A stretch of DNA of 64,000 nucleotides from CAVTJL01 sp963735065 (GCA_963735065.1 CAVTJL010000004.1:124001-188000), one strand, 5' to 3'; counted from the stretch's first letter, positions 25,991 through 34,908 are shown. Translations and numbers: made by a program. The notes: a model not told the origin generated them from the letters alone.

Positions 25991-27030
25991 CGGACGCGCC
26001 CCGTCGTCAGCACCAGCCAGCCGAAGAACGGCACGCCGATCAGGGCGGTCATGATACCGATCGGGAATACCGTGCCCGGCATGATGAGCTTGCTCGCGAC
26101 CGACGCCGCCGAGAGGAGGAGCGCGCCGAGCACCGCCGAGGCCGGCAGCATGTGGCGCTGGTCCTCGCCCACCAGCATGCGGGCGAGATGCGGTGCCACG
26201 AGGCCGATGAAGCCGATCGTGCCGACGAAGGCGACCGCGGCACCGGTGAGCAGCGAGACGACGACGAAGGCACGAAGGCGGAGACGCTCGACCTGCACGC
26301 CCAGGGCCCGGGCGCGGTCGTCGCCCAGCTTCAGCGCGGTGAGCCGCCACGCGTCGCGAAGGAGGATCGGGATCGCCAGGGCGAAGACGGCGCCGACGAT
26401 GGCGGTCTTGACCAGCGTCGCCCGCAGGAGGCTGCCGAAGAGCCAAAAGACGATCTGCTGCAGGGCTTCCGGCGAGGCCACGAACTGCAGCAGCGACAGG
26501 AGGGCCTGGAACAGAAAGAGGCAGGCGATCCCGGCCAGCACCAGCAGCTCGGGCGTCGAGCCCCGGAGCTGCCCCACGGAGCCCACCATGGCGCAGGCGA
26601 GCCCGGCGAAGGCGAAGGCCGCGAGCGGCACGGCCCAGGCCTGCGGCAGCGGCAGCAGCCCGCCCGCGACGATGGCCAGCGCCGCGCCGAACCCGGCGCC
26701 CGCCGAGATGCCCAGCGTGTAGCTGCTGGCGAGCGGGTTGCCGAGGATGGTCTGCATCACGGCGCCCGACACGCCGAGCGCGGCGCCGACCACCATGGCC
26801 ATGAGCCCGATCGGCAGGCGGATGGTGCGGACGATGGCATCCAGCATCGGGTCGCCGCTGTGGCCGATGAGCGAGCGCAGCACGGCAGGCAGCGGCAGCA
26901 TCGCCGGGCCGGTCGCGACATCCGCGGCGAAGCTCGCCGCCAGCAGAGCGAGGCCGGCGAGCGTCACGACCGCGCGCCGCACATTGGCGGCGCGCCAGGC
27001 CGCGGCGGATGCTGCCGCTGCGCTGCTCAT
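25987..27030 (-). CDS. FecCD-family ABC permease
   Basis: A 347-residue permease with about ten membrane helices typical of the BtuC/FecCD class: RTIRLPIGLMAMVVGAALGVSGAVMQTILGNPLA, RDAWRLTALKLGDDRARALGV and FVGTIGFIGLVAPHLARMLVG. It overlaps both neighbours by four bases. A single permease gene implies a homodimeric channel, as in BtuC. Substrates of this class are ferric siderophores, haem, cobalamin and other metallophores. Confidence 0.92.
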   Translation of the reverse strand: MSSAAAASAAAWRAANVRRAVVTLAGLALLAASFAADVATGPAMLPLPAVLRSLIGHSGDPMLDAIVRTIRLPIGLMAMVVGAALGVSGAVMQTILGNPLASSYTLGISAGAGFGAALAIVAGGLLPLPQAWAVPLAAFAFAGLACAMVGSVGQLRGSTPELLVLAGIACLFLFQALLSLLQFVASPEALQQIVFWLFGSLLRATLVKTAIVGAVFALAIPILLRDAWRLTALKLGDDRARALGVQVERLRLRAFVVVSLLTGAAVAFVGTIGFIGLVAPHLARMLVGEDQRHMLPASAVLGALLLSAASVASKLIMPGTVFPIGIMTALIGVPFFGWLVLTTGRVR

Positions 27031-28145
27031 GCGCGCTCGGGCGTCAGGCGCGCCATCCAGCAACCCTCGAACGTCACGGGCAGGAACCGCTCGTGATAGC
27101 GCCGCAGCTCGGCCACCGGATCGATGTCCTCGAACCGGTCCGGGTAGAGCTGCTTCGCCAGATAGTAGGTGGCCGTGTAGTCGAAGAGGGCGCGGCACAG
27201 GCCGTGCTCGATCGCGAAGAGCTGGCCGTTGCGGATCGCCGTCAGCTCGGGCCAGCCCGGGCGCTTCGCATAGGGCGCAAGCCTTGCCCGGGTCGTCGCG
27301 ATATCGGCGTCGAACCCGGTCAGCACCGCGTTCGGGCGATTGGCCCAGGACGAGCCGGCGATGAAGATCGCATCCGGATCGGCCGCCAGCACGAGCTCCG
27401 GATTGAGCGGCCCCCATGCGCCCGGGATATGACCGGCAGCGATATTGTCGGCGCCGGCGATCTCCAGCAGCCGCCCCCACATGGCATTCGCGTAGGTGTT
27501 GCCCACAGCGGCCGCCCCGCCCTGGCCCAGCTCCATATAGGCCTTGGGCTTCTTCGACGGCTCACCGACCCGGCGGCGGATGTCGGCGATCTTCTCCGTA
27601 TAGAGCGCCGCCAGGGTCTGCGCCCGCTCACCGTTGCCTGTTGCTGCACCCAGGGCCAGCGTGCTCGCCACGTGGCGCTCGAGGATCTCGGCATTGTAGT
27701 CGATGACCAGCACCGGGATGCCCAGCGCCTCGAGCTGCCTCACCTGGTCGGTCAGGACGCTGAACGACCACTCCGCCAGGACGACGAGATCGGGGCGCAG
27801 CGAGAGCACACGCTCGAGGCTGAAGGTGCCGTCGTCCGTGTTGCCGACGTCGGGCAGGTCGGCCAGGCGCGGGATCGGCACGAGATAGCGCTTGTAGATG
27901 GACGTGCGCCAACCGGACCACAGCGTCTTCGAGAAGCCGACGACGCGATCCCAGCCGGCGGGGCCGGCGACCGCCGTGAACTCCTCGTAGTTGAACCCGA
28001 GGACGATGCGCTCCGCCGGCGCCTTCAGCGCAACCCGGCGGCCCAGCGCATCGACGATGCCCTCCGCGGCACGCGCGCGCGGTGCGGCGACCAGCGCCGT
28101 GGCGGCGGCGAGCGCGGCGCGGCGGGTCAGATGCAGGCGGCTCAT
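27027..28145 (-). CDS. ABC periplasmic binding protein, FepB/BtuF class
   Basis: A 372-residue cluster A-III periplasmic binding protein with a Tat-like or Sec signal (LHLTRRAALAAATALVAAPRARA). It keeps the long-helix two-lobe pattern: RPDLVVLAEWS, LGIPVLVIDYN, GADNIAAG, NPELVLAADPDAIFIAG, RNGQLFAI. These bind metal-chelate complexes. Its ATG overlaps the stop of a 40-codon open frame with a strong ribosome site. The neighbours CopC and DUF2946 make a copper or copper-chelate ligand plausible; iron or cobalt chelates cannot be excluded. Confidence 0.87.
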   Translation of the reverse strand: MSRLHLTRRAALAAATALVAAPRARAAEGIVDALGRRVALKAPAERIVLGFNYEEFTAVAGPAGWDRVVGFSKTLWSGWRTSIYKRYLVPIPRLADLPDVGNTDDGTFSLERVLSLRPDLVVLAEWSFSVLTDQVRQLEALGIPVLVIDYNAEILERHVASTLALGAATGNGERAQTLAALYTEKIADIRRRVGEPSKKPKAYMELGQGGAAAVGNTYANAMWGRLLEIAGADNIAAGHIPGAWGPLNPELVLAADPDAIFIAGSSWANRPNAVLTGFDADIATTRARLAPYAKRPGWPELTAIRNGQLFAIEHGLCRALFDYTATYYLAKQLYPDRFEDIDPVAELRRYHERFLPVTFEGCWMARLTPERA

Positions 28146-28264
28146 GCACCGGCTCCCCGAGAGCGGCTCCGGGCGGGTCGCGCTGCGGCGACGCGCCTCC
28201 GGCCGGTCGGCAGGGTTTTGGTGACGATGAGGGTGTGGGCGGGCGCAGCAAGCGCACGTCGCAT
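28142..28264 (-). CDS. Small upstream ORF, possible leader peptide
   Basis: A 40-codon frame (MRRALAAPAHTLIV..., then Arg-rich) starts eight bases after a strong GGAGGGAG site and ends in a TGA that overlaps the ATG of the binding-protein gene. I do not recognise the peptide. The strong ribosome site and exact stop/start overlap argue that it is translated and couples to the importer operon, perhaps as a regulatory leader. It could also be the true 5-prime extension point of ribosome entry with no function of its own product. Confidence 0.4.
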   Translation of the reverse strand: MRRALAAPAHTLIVTKTLPTGRRRVAAARPARSRSRGAGA

Positions 28265-28491
28265 GGGTCGGCTCCCTCCGCGATCGACGCGGACATGACG
28301 GTTCGGCTTGGCGATTCCATGGCGCCCAACGCTCAAGGCGCAGGGCCCAGGCCGGCGCGTTGGCGCGGCTCGACGTGCGATGGAATCGTGATGGAGAAGC
28401 TTGCCGGCGCAGGTGGCTGGAGCGCCGTACCGGCCCTCGGGGCGGTCTCAGCCCGTCGGGCGCGGTCCGGCACGCGTGCCGGGTGCCGGCG

Positions 28492-28872
28492 TCAGGCGGC
28501 CAGCGGTGGCGCGCGCGAGCGGTAGGGGCGGAAGCGGAGGGTCTGGGGCGCCGGGCAGGCGAGGGCGGGCCCGATCGCGAGCCGCCGCGCGAAGAGAACG
28601 GCCAGAAGAACGAGCGCGGCCGTCGCCGCGGCGCAGAGAGGCGCAGGGCCGTGGCAGATCAGGCAATGGTCGTGCGTCTGGGAGCCCGCGGGCGCCTCGC
28701 CCAGCGGAGCGCTGCCATGGTCGGCCGTGCACAGGCTGGCGCCGAGCTGCGCGAGCCAGGACGCATCCGCCGCCATGCGCATGGCGAGCGGCATCGCGCA
28801 CAGCGCCTGAATCATCAGCGCCAGCGCGACCAGCGCCCCGACCAAGCCTCGTGGTGCAGCGGTGTGCGACAT
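28492..28872 (-). CDS. DUF2946-like membrane protein
   Basis: A 126-residue protein with two hydrophobic helices (about 9-30 and 86-106) and a Cys/His cluster between them: SLCTADHG, then THDHCLICHG, a CxxC next to His residues typical of DUF2946. These proteins are often found near copper-uptake genes. Either ATG at 28872 or 28884 could be used; neither has a good ribosome site. About 227 bases without a visible gene separate it from the small frame before the importer. Confidence 0.7.
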   Translation of the reverse strand: MSHTAAPRGLVGALVALALMIQALCAMPLAMRMAADASWLAQLGASLCTADHGSAPLGEAPAGSQTHDHCLICHGPAPLCAAATAALVLLAVLFARRLAIGPALACPAPQTLRFRPYRSRAPPLAA

Positions 28873-29005
28873 TCGTAGCGTCATTGTGAGCGAGAACGGC
28901 ACTGCGGACGAGGCTAGCGCGTCGTCGCTCGCCTGTCGATCCAAAGCGCGCCTTGGCGGGCCGGCACCCCCGCGCGCGACCCCGATCGGCCGAGAGGAAC
29001 GAGGC

Positions 29006-29830
29006 CTAGGCGCTGCCGCCGAAGATGTCGTTCAGCCTCTTGCCCGGGGCGGCCGCGGCAAGGCCCTCGAACGAGCCCGCCTTCATCCGCTCGGCCGCAG
29101 CCAGCACGCCACCCCAGGCGACCCTGGCGAGCGTGCCGCCAACGCTGATCCGCCGCACGCCGAGCTCGCCAAGCTCCGCCACGCTGAGCCCCGCGCCCAT
29201 CACCAGCACGTTGAGCGGCTTGGGCGCCACGGCCTTCGCCATCGTCCGGATGTCGTCCTTCGTGCGCACGCCCGGCGCATAGAGGCAGTCGGCACCCGCC
29301 TCGGCGAAGGCCACGAGCCTGTCGATGGCCTCGCCGAGCGAGCTTGCTGGATTGTTCAAAAGCCCCTCGGTGCGCGCCACGAGGATGACATCCTCGCCCG
29401 AGCGGTCGATGGCGGCCCGAGCGGCACGGATGCGCTCGATGGCGAGGCCGGTCTCGTAGAGCCCTTCCGGCGCCTCGAGCGACCGGTCCTCGATCGAGAG
29501 ACCGGCCACGCCTGTCTCGATCGCAAGGCCGACATTGACCGCCACCCCCTCGGGATCCGTGGCAAAGCCCGATTCGAAATCGGCGTTCACGGGTAGATCG
29601 ACGGCGGGGCAGATCAACGAGAGATGCCCCAGCACGTCGTCGCGGGTCACGCCATAGTCGGGCCGGCCCGTCGTCCAGGCATAGCCCGAGCTGGTCGAGG
29701 CGAGGGCCGAGAAGCCCAGATGCTGCAGCAGCCGGGCGCTGCCCACGTCCCAGGGATTGGGCAGCACGAAGCAGCCGTCTTGATGGAGCGCCCGGAAGGC
29801 GGCGCGCTTCTCGGCAACGGTCTTGGTCAT
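29006..29830 (-). CDS. Isocitrate lyase/PEP mutase superfamily protein
   Basis: A 274-residue TIM-barrel enzyme of the ICL/PEPM superfamily: LPNPWDVGSARLLQHLGFSALASTSSGYAW at the N-terminus, PVNADFESGF, GLSIEDRS and ILVARTEGLL. The KKCGH loop of true isocitrate lyase is absent, so it belongs to the short carboxyvinyl-carboxyphosphonate mutase/oxaloacetate hydrolase-like branch. Substrate unknown. ATG at 29830 fits the family start. It lies between the metal cluster and the msr genes with no clear partner. Confidence 0.85.
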   Translation of the reverse strand: MTKTVAEKRAAFRALHQDGCFVLPNPWDVGSARLLQHLGFSALASTSSGYAWTTGRPDYGVTRDDVLGHLSLICPAVDLPVNADFESGFATDPEGVAVNVGLAIETGVAGLSIEDRSLEAPEGLYETGLAIERIRAARAAIDRSGEDVILVARTEGLLNNPASSLGEAIDRLVAFAEAGADCLYAPGVRTKDDIRTMAKAVAPKPLNVLVMGAGLSVAELGELGVRRISVGGTLARVAWGGVLAAAERMKAGSFEGLAAAAPGKRLNDIFGGSA

Positions 29831-29875
29831 CGACGCCTCGCCTCGACGATTATCGGTTCTTTGTCAGTACGGTGC

Positions 29876-30405
29876 TCACTCGGCCGCCGTCGCGTGCCGC
29901 TCGGGCAGCTTCCAGTCGGGCCGGATGAAGTGGCAGGTGTAGCCCCAGGGCTGGCGCTGGAGATAGTCCTGGTGCTCGGGCTCGGCCTCCCAGAAGTCGC
30001 CGGCCGGCGCCACCTCGGTCACGACCTTGCCCGGCCACAGCCCCGAGGCATCCACGTCGGCGATCGTGTCCAGCGCCGTCCGCTTCTGCTCCTCGCTGGT
30101 GTAGAAGATGGCCGACCGATAGCTGGTGCCCCTCGATCGTTGCCCTGGCGGTTCAGCGTGCTGGGATCGTGAATCTGGAAAAAGAGCTCCAGCAGCCTGC
30201 GGAAGCTGATCCGCGCCGGATCGAAGATGATCTCGATCGCCTCGGCGTGGGTGCCGTGGTTGCGGTAGGTGGCGTTCTTCACGTCGCCGCCGGAATAGCC
30301 CACCCGCGTGCGCAGCACGCCGTCATAGCGCCGCATCAGGTCCTGCACGCCCCAGAAGCAGCCGCCGGCCAGAACCGCGCGCTCCTCGCTCACAGCCTGG
30401 GTCAT
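29876..30405 (-). pseudogene. msrA: Peptide-methionine (S)-S-oxide reductase MsrA, frameshifted
   Basis: The first 95 or so codons read as good MsrA (AGGCFWGVQDLMRRYDGV with nucleophile Cys about 16, GYSGG, IFFQIHDPSTLNRQGNDRG). After that the frame is lost; the rest (TSYRSAIFYTSEEQ ... QPWGYTCHFIRPDWKLPERH, stop at 29876-29878) is intact in another frame. Two extra bases or one missing near 30137-30145, by a GGGG run, explain it. Corrected length is about 175 residues, normal for MsrA. It overlaps msrB by four bases as one operon. Whether this is real inactivation or a sequence error cannot be told from here. Confidence 0.85.
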
Positions 30406-30851
30406 CGGATGTCCTCCACCTGGTCCAGATAATCTCCGTAGCCCTCGGCCTCCATCGCGTCACGCGGGATGAAGCGCAGCGAGGCGGAGTTGATGCAGTA
30501 GCGCAGCCCGCCACGATCCCGCGGGCCGTCGGGGAAGACGTGGCCCAGATGGCTGTCGCCGTGCTTGGAGCGCACCTCGGTGCGGATCATGCCGTGCGAG
30601 CTGTCCTTGAGCTCGCTGACGTTGGCGGGCTCGATGGGCTTCGTGAAGCTCGGCCAGCCGCAGCCCGACTCGAACTTGTCCGACGAGGCGAAAAGCGGCT
30701 CGCCCGACACGATGTCGACATAGATGCCGGGTGCCTTGTTGTAGAGCAGCTCGCCCGTGCCCGGACGCTCGGTGCCGCTCTGCTGGGTCACGCGAAACTG
30801 CTCGGGCGACAGCCTCGCGATCGCCTCGGGGTCCTTCTTGTAGGCCTTCAT
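30402..30851 (-). CDS. msrB: Peptide-methionine (R)-S-oxide reductase MsrB
   Basis: A 149-residue MsrB: SGCGWPSF, SHLGHVFPDGP and the catalytic Cys about 119 in RYCINSASLRF. It reduces methionine-R-sulfoxide in proteins. The two CxxC zinc pairs of E. coli-type MsrB are absent (IYVDIVSGEPLF and VRSKHGDSHLGH stand in their place), so this is the zinc-free form. The second of two tandem ATGs is used because AGGAG is six bases from it. It lies upstream of msrA in the same unit. Confidence 0.93.
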   Translation of the reverse strand: MKAYKKDPEAIARLSPEQFRVTQQSGTERPGTGELLYNKAPGIYVDIVSGEPLFASSDKFESGCGWPSFTKPIEPANVSELKDSSHGMIRTEVRSKHGDSHLGHVFPDGPRDRGGLRYCINSASLRFIPRDAMEAEGYGDYLDQVEDIR

Positions 30852-30979
30852 CATCCTCTCCTGCGCAGCCGGCCAGCCTCTTGGCAATAGATGGGAAGAA
30901 GGCCGGCCCGCTCCAGCCCAGATGGGGACATGGCGCGCCTGCGCAATGCCTGCACCGTTAACGGTCGCGCGAGCAGGGG

Positions 30980-31846
30980 TCAGGCTATTCCCCGCCCGGC
31001 GAGGAAACGGTGGATCTCCTGTGCGATCTCGTCGGCATGGGTCTCGAGCGCGAAATGGCCGGTGTCGAGAAAGCGCACCACGGCGTCCGGGATGTCCCGC
31101 TTGTAGGCCTCGGCACCGGGCGGGATGAAGAAAGGATCGTTCCTGCCCCAGACGGCCAGCAGCGGCGGCCGCCGGTCGCGGAAATAGGCCTGGAAGGCCG
31201 GATAGAGGGCGACGTTGCTGCGATAGTCCAGGAAAAGGTCGAGCTGGGCCTCGTCCGCTCCCGGCCGGGAGAGATAGTAGGAATCGAGCGCCGAGCCGTC
31301 CGGCGACACGAGCGACGGGTCGGGCACACCGTGCACATATTGCCAGCGCACCAATTCGGGCCTCATGAATTCATGGAGCGACTGTCGGTTCTCATCGGAG
31401 GGCTCGTGCCAGTAGCGCTGGATCGGGCTCCAGCCCTCGCTCAGGCCCTCCTCGTAGGCATTGCCGTTCTGCGAGATGATGGCGGTGATCCGCTCCGGAT
31501 GCGCCAGCGCCAGGCGCAGCCCGACGGGCGCGCCATAGTCGAAGATGTAGAGGGCGAAGCGCTCGATCCCGACAAGCTCGGTGAAGCGGCCGATCACCTT
31601 GGCCAGCGCATCGAAGGTGTAGCTGAACGTGGCGCGAGGCGGCAGCGCCGTGCGGCCGAAGCCCGGAAGGTCGGGCGCCACGAGATGATAGCGGTCGGCG
31701 AGCAGCGGGATCAGGTCGCGGAACATGTGGCTCGAGGTGGGAAAGCCGTGCAGCAGCAGGAGCGTGGGTGCCTCGGTGCTGCCGGCCTCGCGATAGAAGA
31801 CCTCGAGCCCATCGACATCGATCGTCCGGAAGGTTGGGGCGCTCAT
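30980..31846 (-). CDS. Alpha/beta hydrolase, epoxide hydrolase/haloalkane dehalogenase-like
   Basis: A 288-residue alpha/beta hydrolase with oxyanion motif LLLHGFPTSSHMFRDL, a probable Asp nucleophile in FDYGAPVGLRLA (Asp in place of the usual Ser), acid in WGRNDPFF and base His in DTGHFALETH. An Asp nucleophile points to the epoxide hydrolase/dehalogenase branch instead of an esterase. ATG at 31846 follows GGGAGC seven bases away. No linked pathway gene is evident; it stands alone between msrB and the EEP gene. Confidence 0.85.
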   Translation of the reverse strand: MSAPTFRTIDVDGLEVFYREAGSTEAPTLLLLHGFPTSSHMFRDLIPLLADRYHLVAPDLPGFGRTALPPRATFSYTFDALAKVIGRFTELVGIERFALYIFDYGAPVGLRLALAHPERITAIISQNGNAYEEGLSEGWSPIQRYWHEPSDENRQSLHEFMRPELVRWQYVHGVPDPSLVSPDGSALDSYYLSRPGADEAQLDLFLDYRSNVALYPAFQAYFRDRRPPLLAVWGRNDPFFIPPGAEAYKRDIPDAVVRFLDTGHFALETHADEIAQEIHRFLAGRGIA

Positions 31847-31967
31847 GGGGATGCTCCCGTGGCATGGCCCGACGGGGTCGTCGCGCTCTCTCCCCTGAGG
31901 TGGCCAGCGACGGACGGTCCCATAACCTCGCATCGCCGAGAGGCACGCTCTCGGGAAACGAGAGGGG

Positions 31968-33026
31968 TCAGGCGGGCTCGATCGTCACCGCCAGGACCTC
32001 GTGATCCGAGATCGCGACACCCTCGGCATCGGTGGCGGGAACGATCGCCGGCGCCCTGCAGACGAGCCCGCGGCTGAGGAACCAGTCGATCTTGCCGAAG
32101 GGCGGCTGGGGCGTGCCGTCGGGCCGCGTGCGCTGCGTCGGCGCCAGCGCCACATTGCAGCCCTGCCAGTCGTAGCCCCGCTCCTCCAACAGACAAAACA
32201 AGGGCTCGTAGCGCACCGGGTCGACCAGGCGGTGCGGATCCTCCGCCAGCACCTGGTCGAGCAGCTTCAGCCGCTCCGGCTTGGCACCGTCGAGGGTGTT
32301 GGTGTTGAGATCGCCGCCGATCAGTACCGGCCGGCCCGGCCAATGCGCGTCGATCGCGTCCAGCAGCACGCGCGTCTGCGCCAGACGGTCCTCGGGCCCG
32401 GAGTGGCTCTCATAGTGCACGGCCACCAGCAGGACCGGCCTTTCCATGACCAAAAGCTCGGCCATCACGGCGATGCGCCCGCCGATGCGCCGCTCGTCCA
32501 GCCTGCCGTCGAACCACCGCCCGCTCGTCTCGAGCCGCAGCATGGCCGGACGCAGCAGCGGATGCGCCGAGAGCAGCCCGCCCCCGTGCAGCCCGCCCCT
32601 GTTTTTGTCGGTCGCATGCCAGCGCCGCTCGCGCGCGTCGCCGAGCCCCAGCTCGACGAACTCGACGCCGAAGACGTAGCCGGCACCCAAGGCCCCGGCG
32701 AGGTCGCGCAGCGTGTGCCGGTTGCCCGAGCGCGCCATCCCGAGATCGACCTCGGCCAGCAGCAGCGCGTCCACCCCGAGGCTGCGGACGAGCTCCGCCG
32801 AAGCCTCGCCATATTTCAGCCGCTCGGCGTTCCAGAAGGCGATGCGCGCCGGCCGCGCCAGCGGCTCCACAGGTCGCGGCGCTGACAAAACCTCGATGGC
32901 ATGGAGGGCCGGCAGCTCAGCCAGTGCCCGGCCATGCTGCTCCGGCCCCGCCGGCAGTCGCAAAAGCTCGGATCTCAGCGCCTCGGAGGGCGCCTCGATC
33001 GCCCGGGCGACCTCCCGGATCAGCAA
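31968..33026 (-). CDS. Endonuclease/exonuclease/phosphatase family protein
   Basis: A 352-residue EEP protein: IAFWNAERLKY, LLLAEVDLGMARSGN (metal-binding Glu), VHYESHSGPEDR, IGGDLNTNTLDG and the C-terminal AISDHEVLAV with catalytic Asp-His. The start is TTG overlapping the stop of the GDPD gene and placed by GAGGAG nine bases upstream; no ATG is available in frame. It is the last gene of the Ugp-like importer operon, so it probably hydrolyses a phosphodiester or phosphate ester released from the transported compound. Confidence 0.82.
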   Translation of the reverse strand: MLIREVARAIEAPSEALRSELLRLPAGPEQHGRALAELPALHAIEVLSAPRPVEPLARPARIAFWNAERLKYGEASAELVRSLGVDALLLAEVDLGMARSGNRHTLRDLAGALGAGYVFGVEFVELGLGDARERRWHATDKNRGGLHGGGLLSAHPLLRPAMLRLETSGRWFDGRLDERRIGGRIAVMAELLVMERPVLLVAVHYESHSGPEDRLAQTRVLLDAIDAHWPGRPVLIGGDLNTNTLDGAKPERLKLLDQVLAEDPHRLVDPVRYEPLFCLLEERGYDWQGCNVALAPTQRTRPDGTPQPPFGKIDWFLSRGLVCRAPAIVPATDAEGVAISDHEVLAVTIEPA

Positions 33027-33850
33027 GCCAGCAGCTCCTCGATCATCGGCCCGATGGTCAGGGGATCGTTGGTCGTGATCTGATCGCAGCCGACCCGCAA
33101 GAGCGCCCGCAGGGTCTCCTCGAGGCCGGGCGTCGTCGGGTCGAGCGTCCAGGCATCGACCTCGGCACCCTCCCGCCTCACGAGCCCCACGAGATCCACC
33201 CCGCAGCCCAGCGCCGCCATCACGAGACGCGCCTCGAGATAGTAGATCCCGGCCCCCGGCGCCGTTGCCAGCGTCCTCTCTGCGATCGCCTCGAAGCCAG
33301 CCGCATCCTGCGGCAGCCCATCCCGATAGAAGCGCAGCGGATCGAAGCCGAAGCGCAGCCCGGGTGCCGCCCGCACCAGCCGCTGCACGGGCTCCCACTC
33401 CGTCCCGCTGACGACGAAGCGCCTGGCGTCATCGCCCAGAAGCGCTGCGAGGCTCTCGACCTCGGCCTCGCTCAGCCGCTCGCCCGGCTCCTTCAGGTCG
33501 ATCTGGAGGAGCCCGCCATCGTCGGTTCCCGCCGACCGCACCGCAGCCACGACCTCATCGAAAAAGAGCGGCGGCGTCGTCAGCGCCTCGCCCGCATTGC
33601 CGCGCTGCCCGAGCTTCTCGATGTCGGCGCGCGTCGCCTCGCGCACCGGCCCATGGCCCGTCGTCTCGCGATCCAGCGTCTGGTCGTGGATACAAAGAAA
33701 ATGCCCGTCGCCCGTGACGACCAGGTCGATCTCGATCGCCGCACCGGCCTCGAGGCCGGGCCGGAGATTGGCGCGCGCGAAGGCCGGATCGCCCGCCCGC
33801 CGCCTCAGCCTGTGCCACTTCAGCCGTGGTGCCTTGCGTGATGCCGTCAT
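33020..33850 (-). CDS. Glycerophosphodiester phosphodiesterase family protein (UgpQ-like)
   Basis: A 276-residue GDPD-type TIM barrel with EIDLVVTGDGHFLCIHDQTLDRETTGHG (Glu, Asp and His catalytic/metal positions), LLQIDLKEPG and a C-terminal DQITTNDP. The usual N-terminal HRG motif is replaced by WHRLRRRAGD, a variation that could affect activity. The family splits glycerophosphodiesters to glycerol 3-phosphate and an alcohol. Its start overlaps the upstream ATPase stop by four bases, matching the ugpBAECQ order of E. coli. Confidence 0.87.
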   Translation of the reverse strand: MTASRKAPRLKWHRLRRRAGDPAFARANLRPGLEAGAAIEIDLVVTGDGHFLCIHDQTLDRETTGHGPVREATRADIEKLGQRGNAGEALTTPPLFFDEVVAAVRSAGTDDGGLLQIDLKEPGERLSEAEVESLAALLGDDARRFVVSGTEWEPVQRLVRAAPGLRFGFDPLRFYRDGLPQDAAGFEAIAERTLATAPGAGIYYLEARLVMAALGCGVDLVGLVRREGAEVDAWTLDPTTPGLEETLRALLRVGCDQITTNDPLTIGPMIEELLAC

Positions 33851-34908
33851 GCCGCCTCCGCCAGCGACACGCCCTCCAGCCGCCTGCCGCTGGCCTTATC
33901 GAACAGCAGCCCGGCCGGAAGGGAAAGGCTCAACCGATCGTCCAGGCCGAAGCGAGCTACCGCGCCCGGCTCGATCGCCCTGAGCTGCCCGAGCGGCGTC
34001 TCCAGAAGATAGAGCGTCTCGCGTCCGAGCGGCTCGGTCTCCTCGACGCGGGCAGGGATGGGGCCTTGGCCCAGGCCGATCGTCTCCGGCCGCACGCCCA
34101 GGACGACAGCACCTCCGGCACCGTCCGCGAGCGGCAGGCTCGTCTCGCCCACGCGCAGCAGGCCGGCCTCGGCGATGCCCTCGATCAGGTTCATGGGCGG
34201 CGAGCCGATGAAGCTCGCAACGAAAAGGCTGTCCGGCCGGTGATAGAGATCGTCGGCGTGGCCCACCTGCTCGATGCGGCCGCGGCTCATGCAGACGATG
34301 CGGTCGGCCATCGTCGTGGCCTCGGTCTGGTCGTGGGTCACGAGCACGGTCGTGACGCCGAGACGGCGCTGCAGCCGGCGGATCTCCGAGCGCATGGTGA
34401 GCCTGAGGCTGGCATCGAGGTTCGAGAGCGGCTCGTCGAGGAGGAGAAGCTGCGGCTCCTTCACGAGCGCCCGGGCCAGCGCCACCCGCTGCTGCTGGCC
34501 GCCCGACATGGCGGCAGGCTTCCTGTCCAAAAGCTCGCCGATGCGGACCAGCTCGGCCGTCGCCTCGGCCCGCCGCCTCGCCTCGGCCTTGGCCACCCCC
34601 TTGAAGCGCAGCGGGAACATGACGTTCTCGCGCGCCGTCATGTGCGGGTAGAGGGCATAGGATTGGAAGACGATGCCGATGTTTCTGTCTCTAGCTTCGA
34701 CCTCGTTGACGACGGCGTCGTCGAAGCGGATCTCGCCGCCCGAGGGCTCGTAGATCCCGGCCAGCATGAAGAGCGTCGTCGACTTGCCGCAGCCCGAGGG
34801 CCCGAGAATGGCGATCAGCTCGCCGTCGCCGATGACGAGGTCGGTGGGCTCCACCGCCACCACCTCGTCCCACCGCTTCTCGAGCGCCTTCAGCTCCACG
34901 CGTGCCAT
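33847..34908 (-). CDS. ABC sugar-type ATP-binding protein (UgpC/MalK family)
   Basis: A 353-residue CUT1 ATPase: Walker A GPSGCGKST, Q-loop FQSYALYPHM, signature MSGGQQQRVALARAL, Walker B LLLLDEPLSNLD and switch His THDQTEA; then the C-terminal regulatory OB domain (about 235-353, VLGVRPETIGLG). It is the only MalK-type ATPase in the window, although four sugar-type importers are present, so it may also serve the three operons that lack one, as MsiK does in Streptomyces. That sharing is inference. Confidence 0.93.
   Translation of the reverse strand: MARVELKALEKRWDEVVAVEPTDLVIGDGELIAILGPSGCGKSTTLFMLAGIYEPSGGEIRFDDAVVNEVEARDRNIGIVFQSYALYPHMTARENVMFPLRFKGVAKAEARRRAEATAELVRIGELLDRKPAAMSGGQQQRVALARALVKEPQLLLLDEPLSNLDASLRLTMRSEIRRLQRRLGVTTVLVTHDQTEATTMADRIVCMSRGRIEQVGHADDLYHRPDSLFVASFIGSPPMNLIEGIAEAGLLRVGETSLPLADGAGGAVVLGVRPETIGLGQGPIPARVEETEPLGRETLYLLETPLGQLRAIEPGAVARFGLDDRLSLSLPAGLLFDKASGRRLEGVSLAEAA

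Noticed and set aside
28265..28491. Possible TPP or cobalamin riboswitch before the metal importer
   Set aside because: A CTGAGA-like stretch is present on the minus strand, but the other conserved boxes in the right order are missing, and no B12 box was found.
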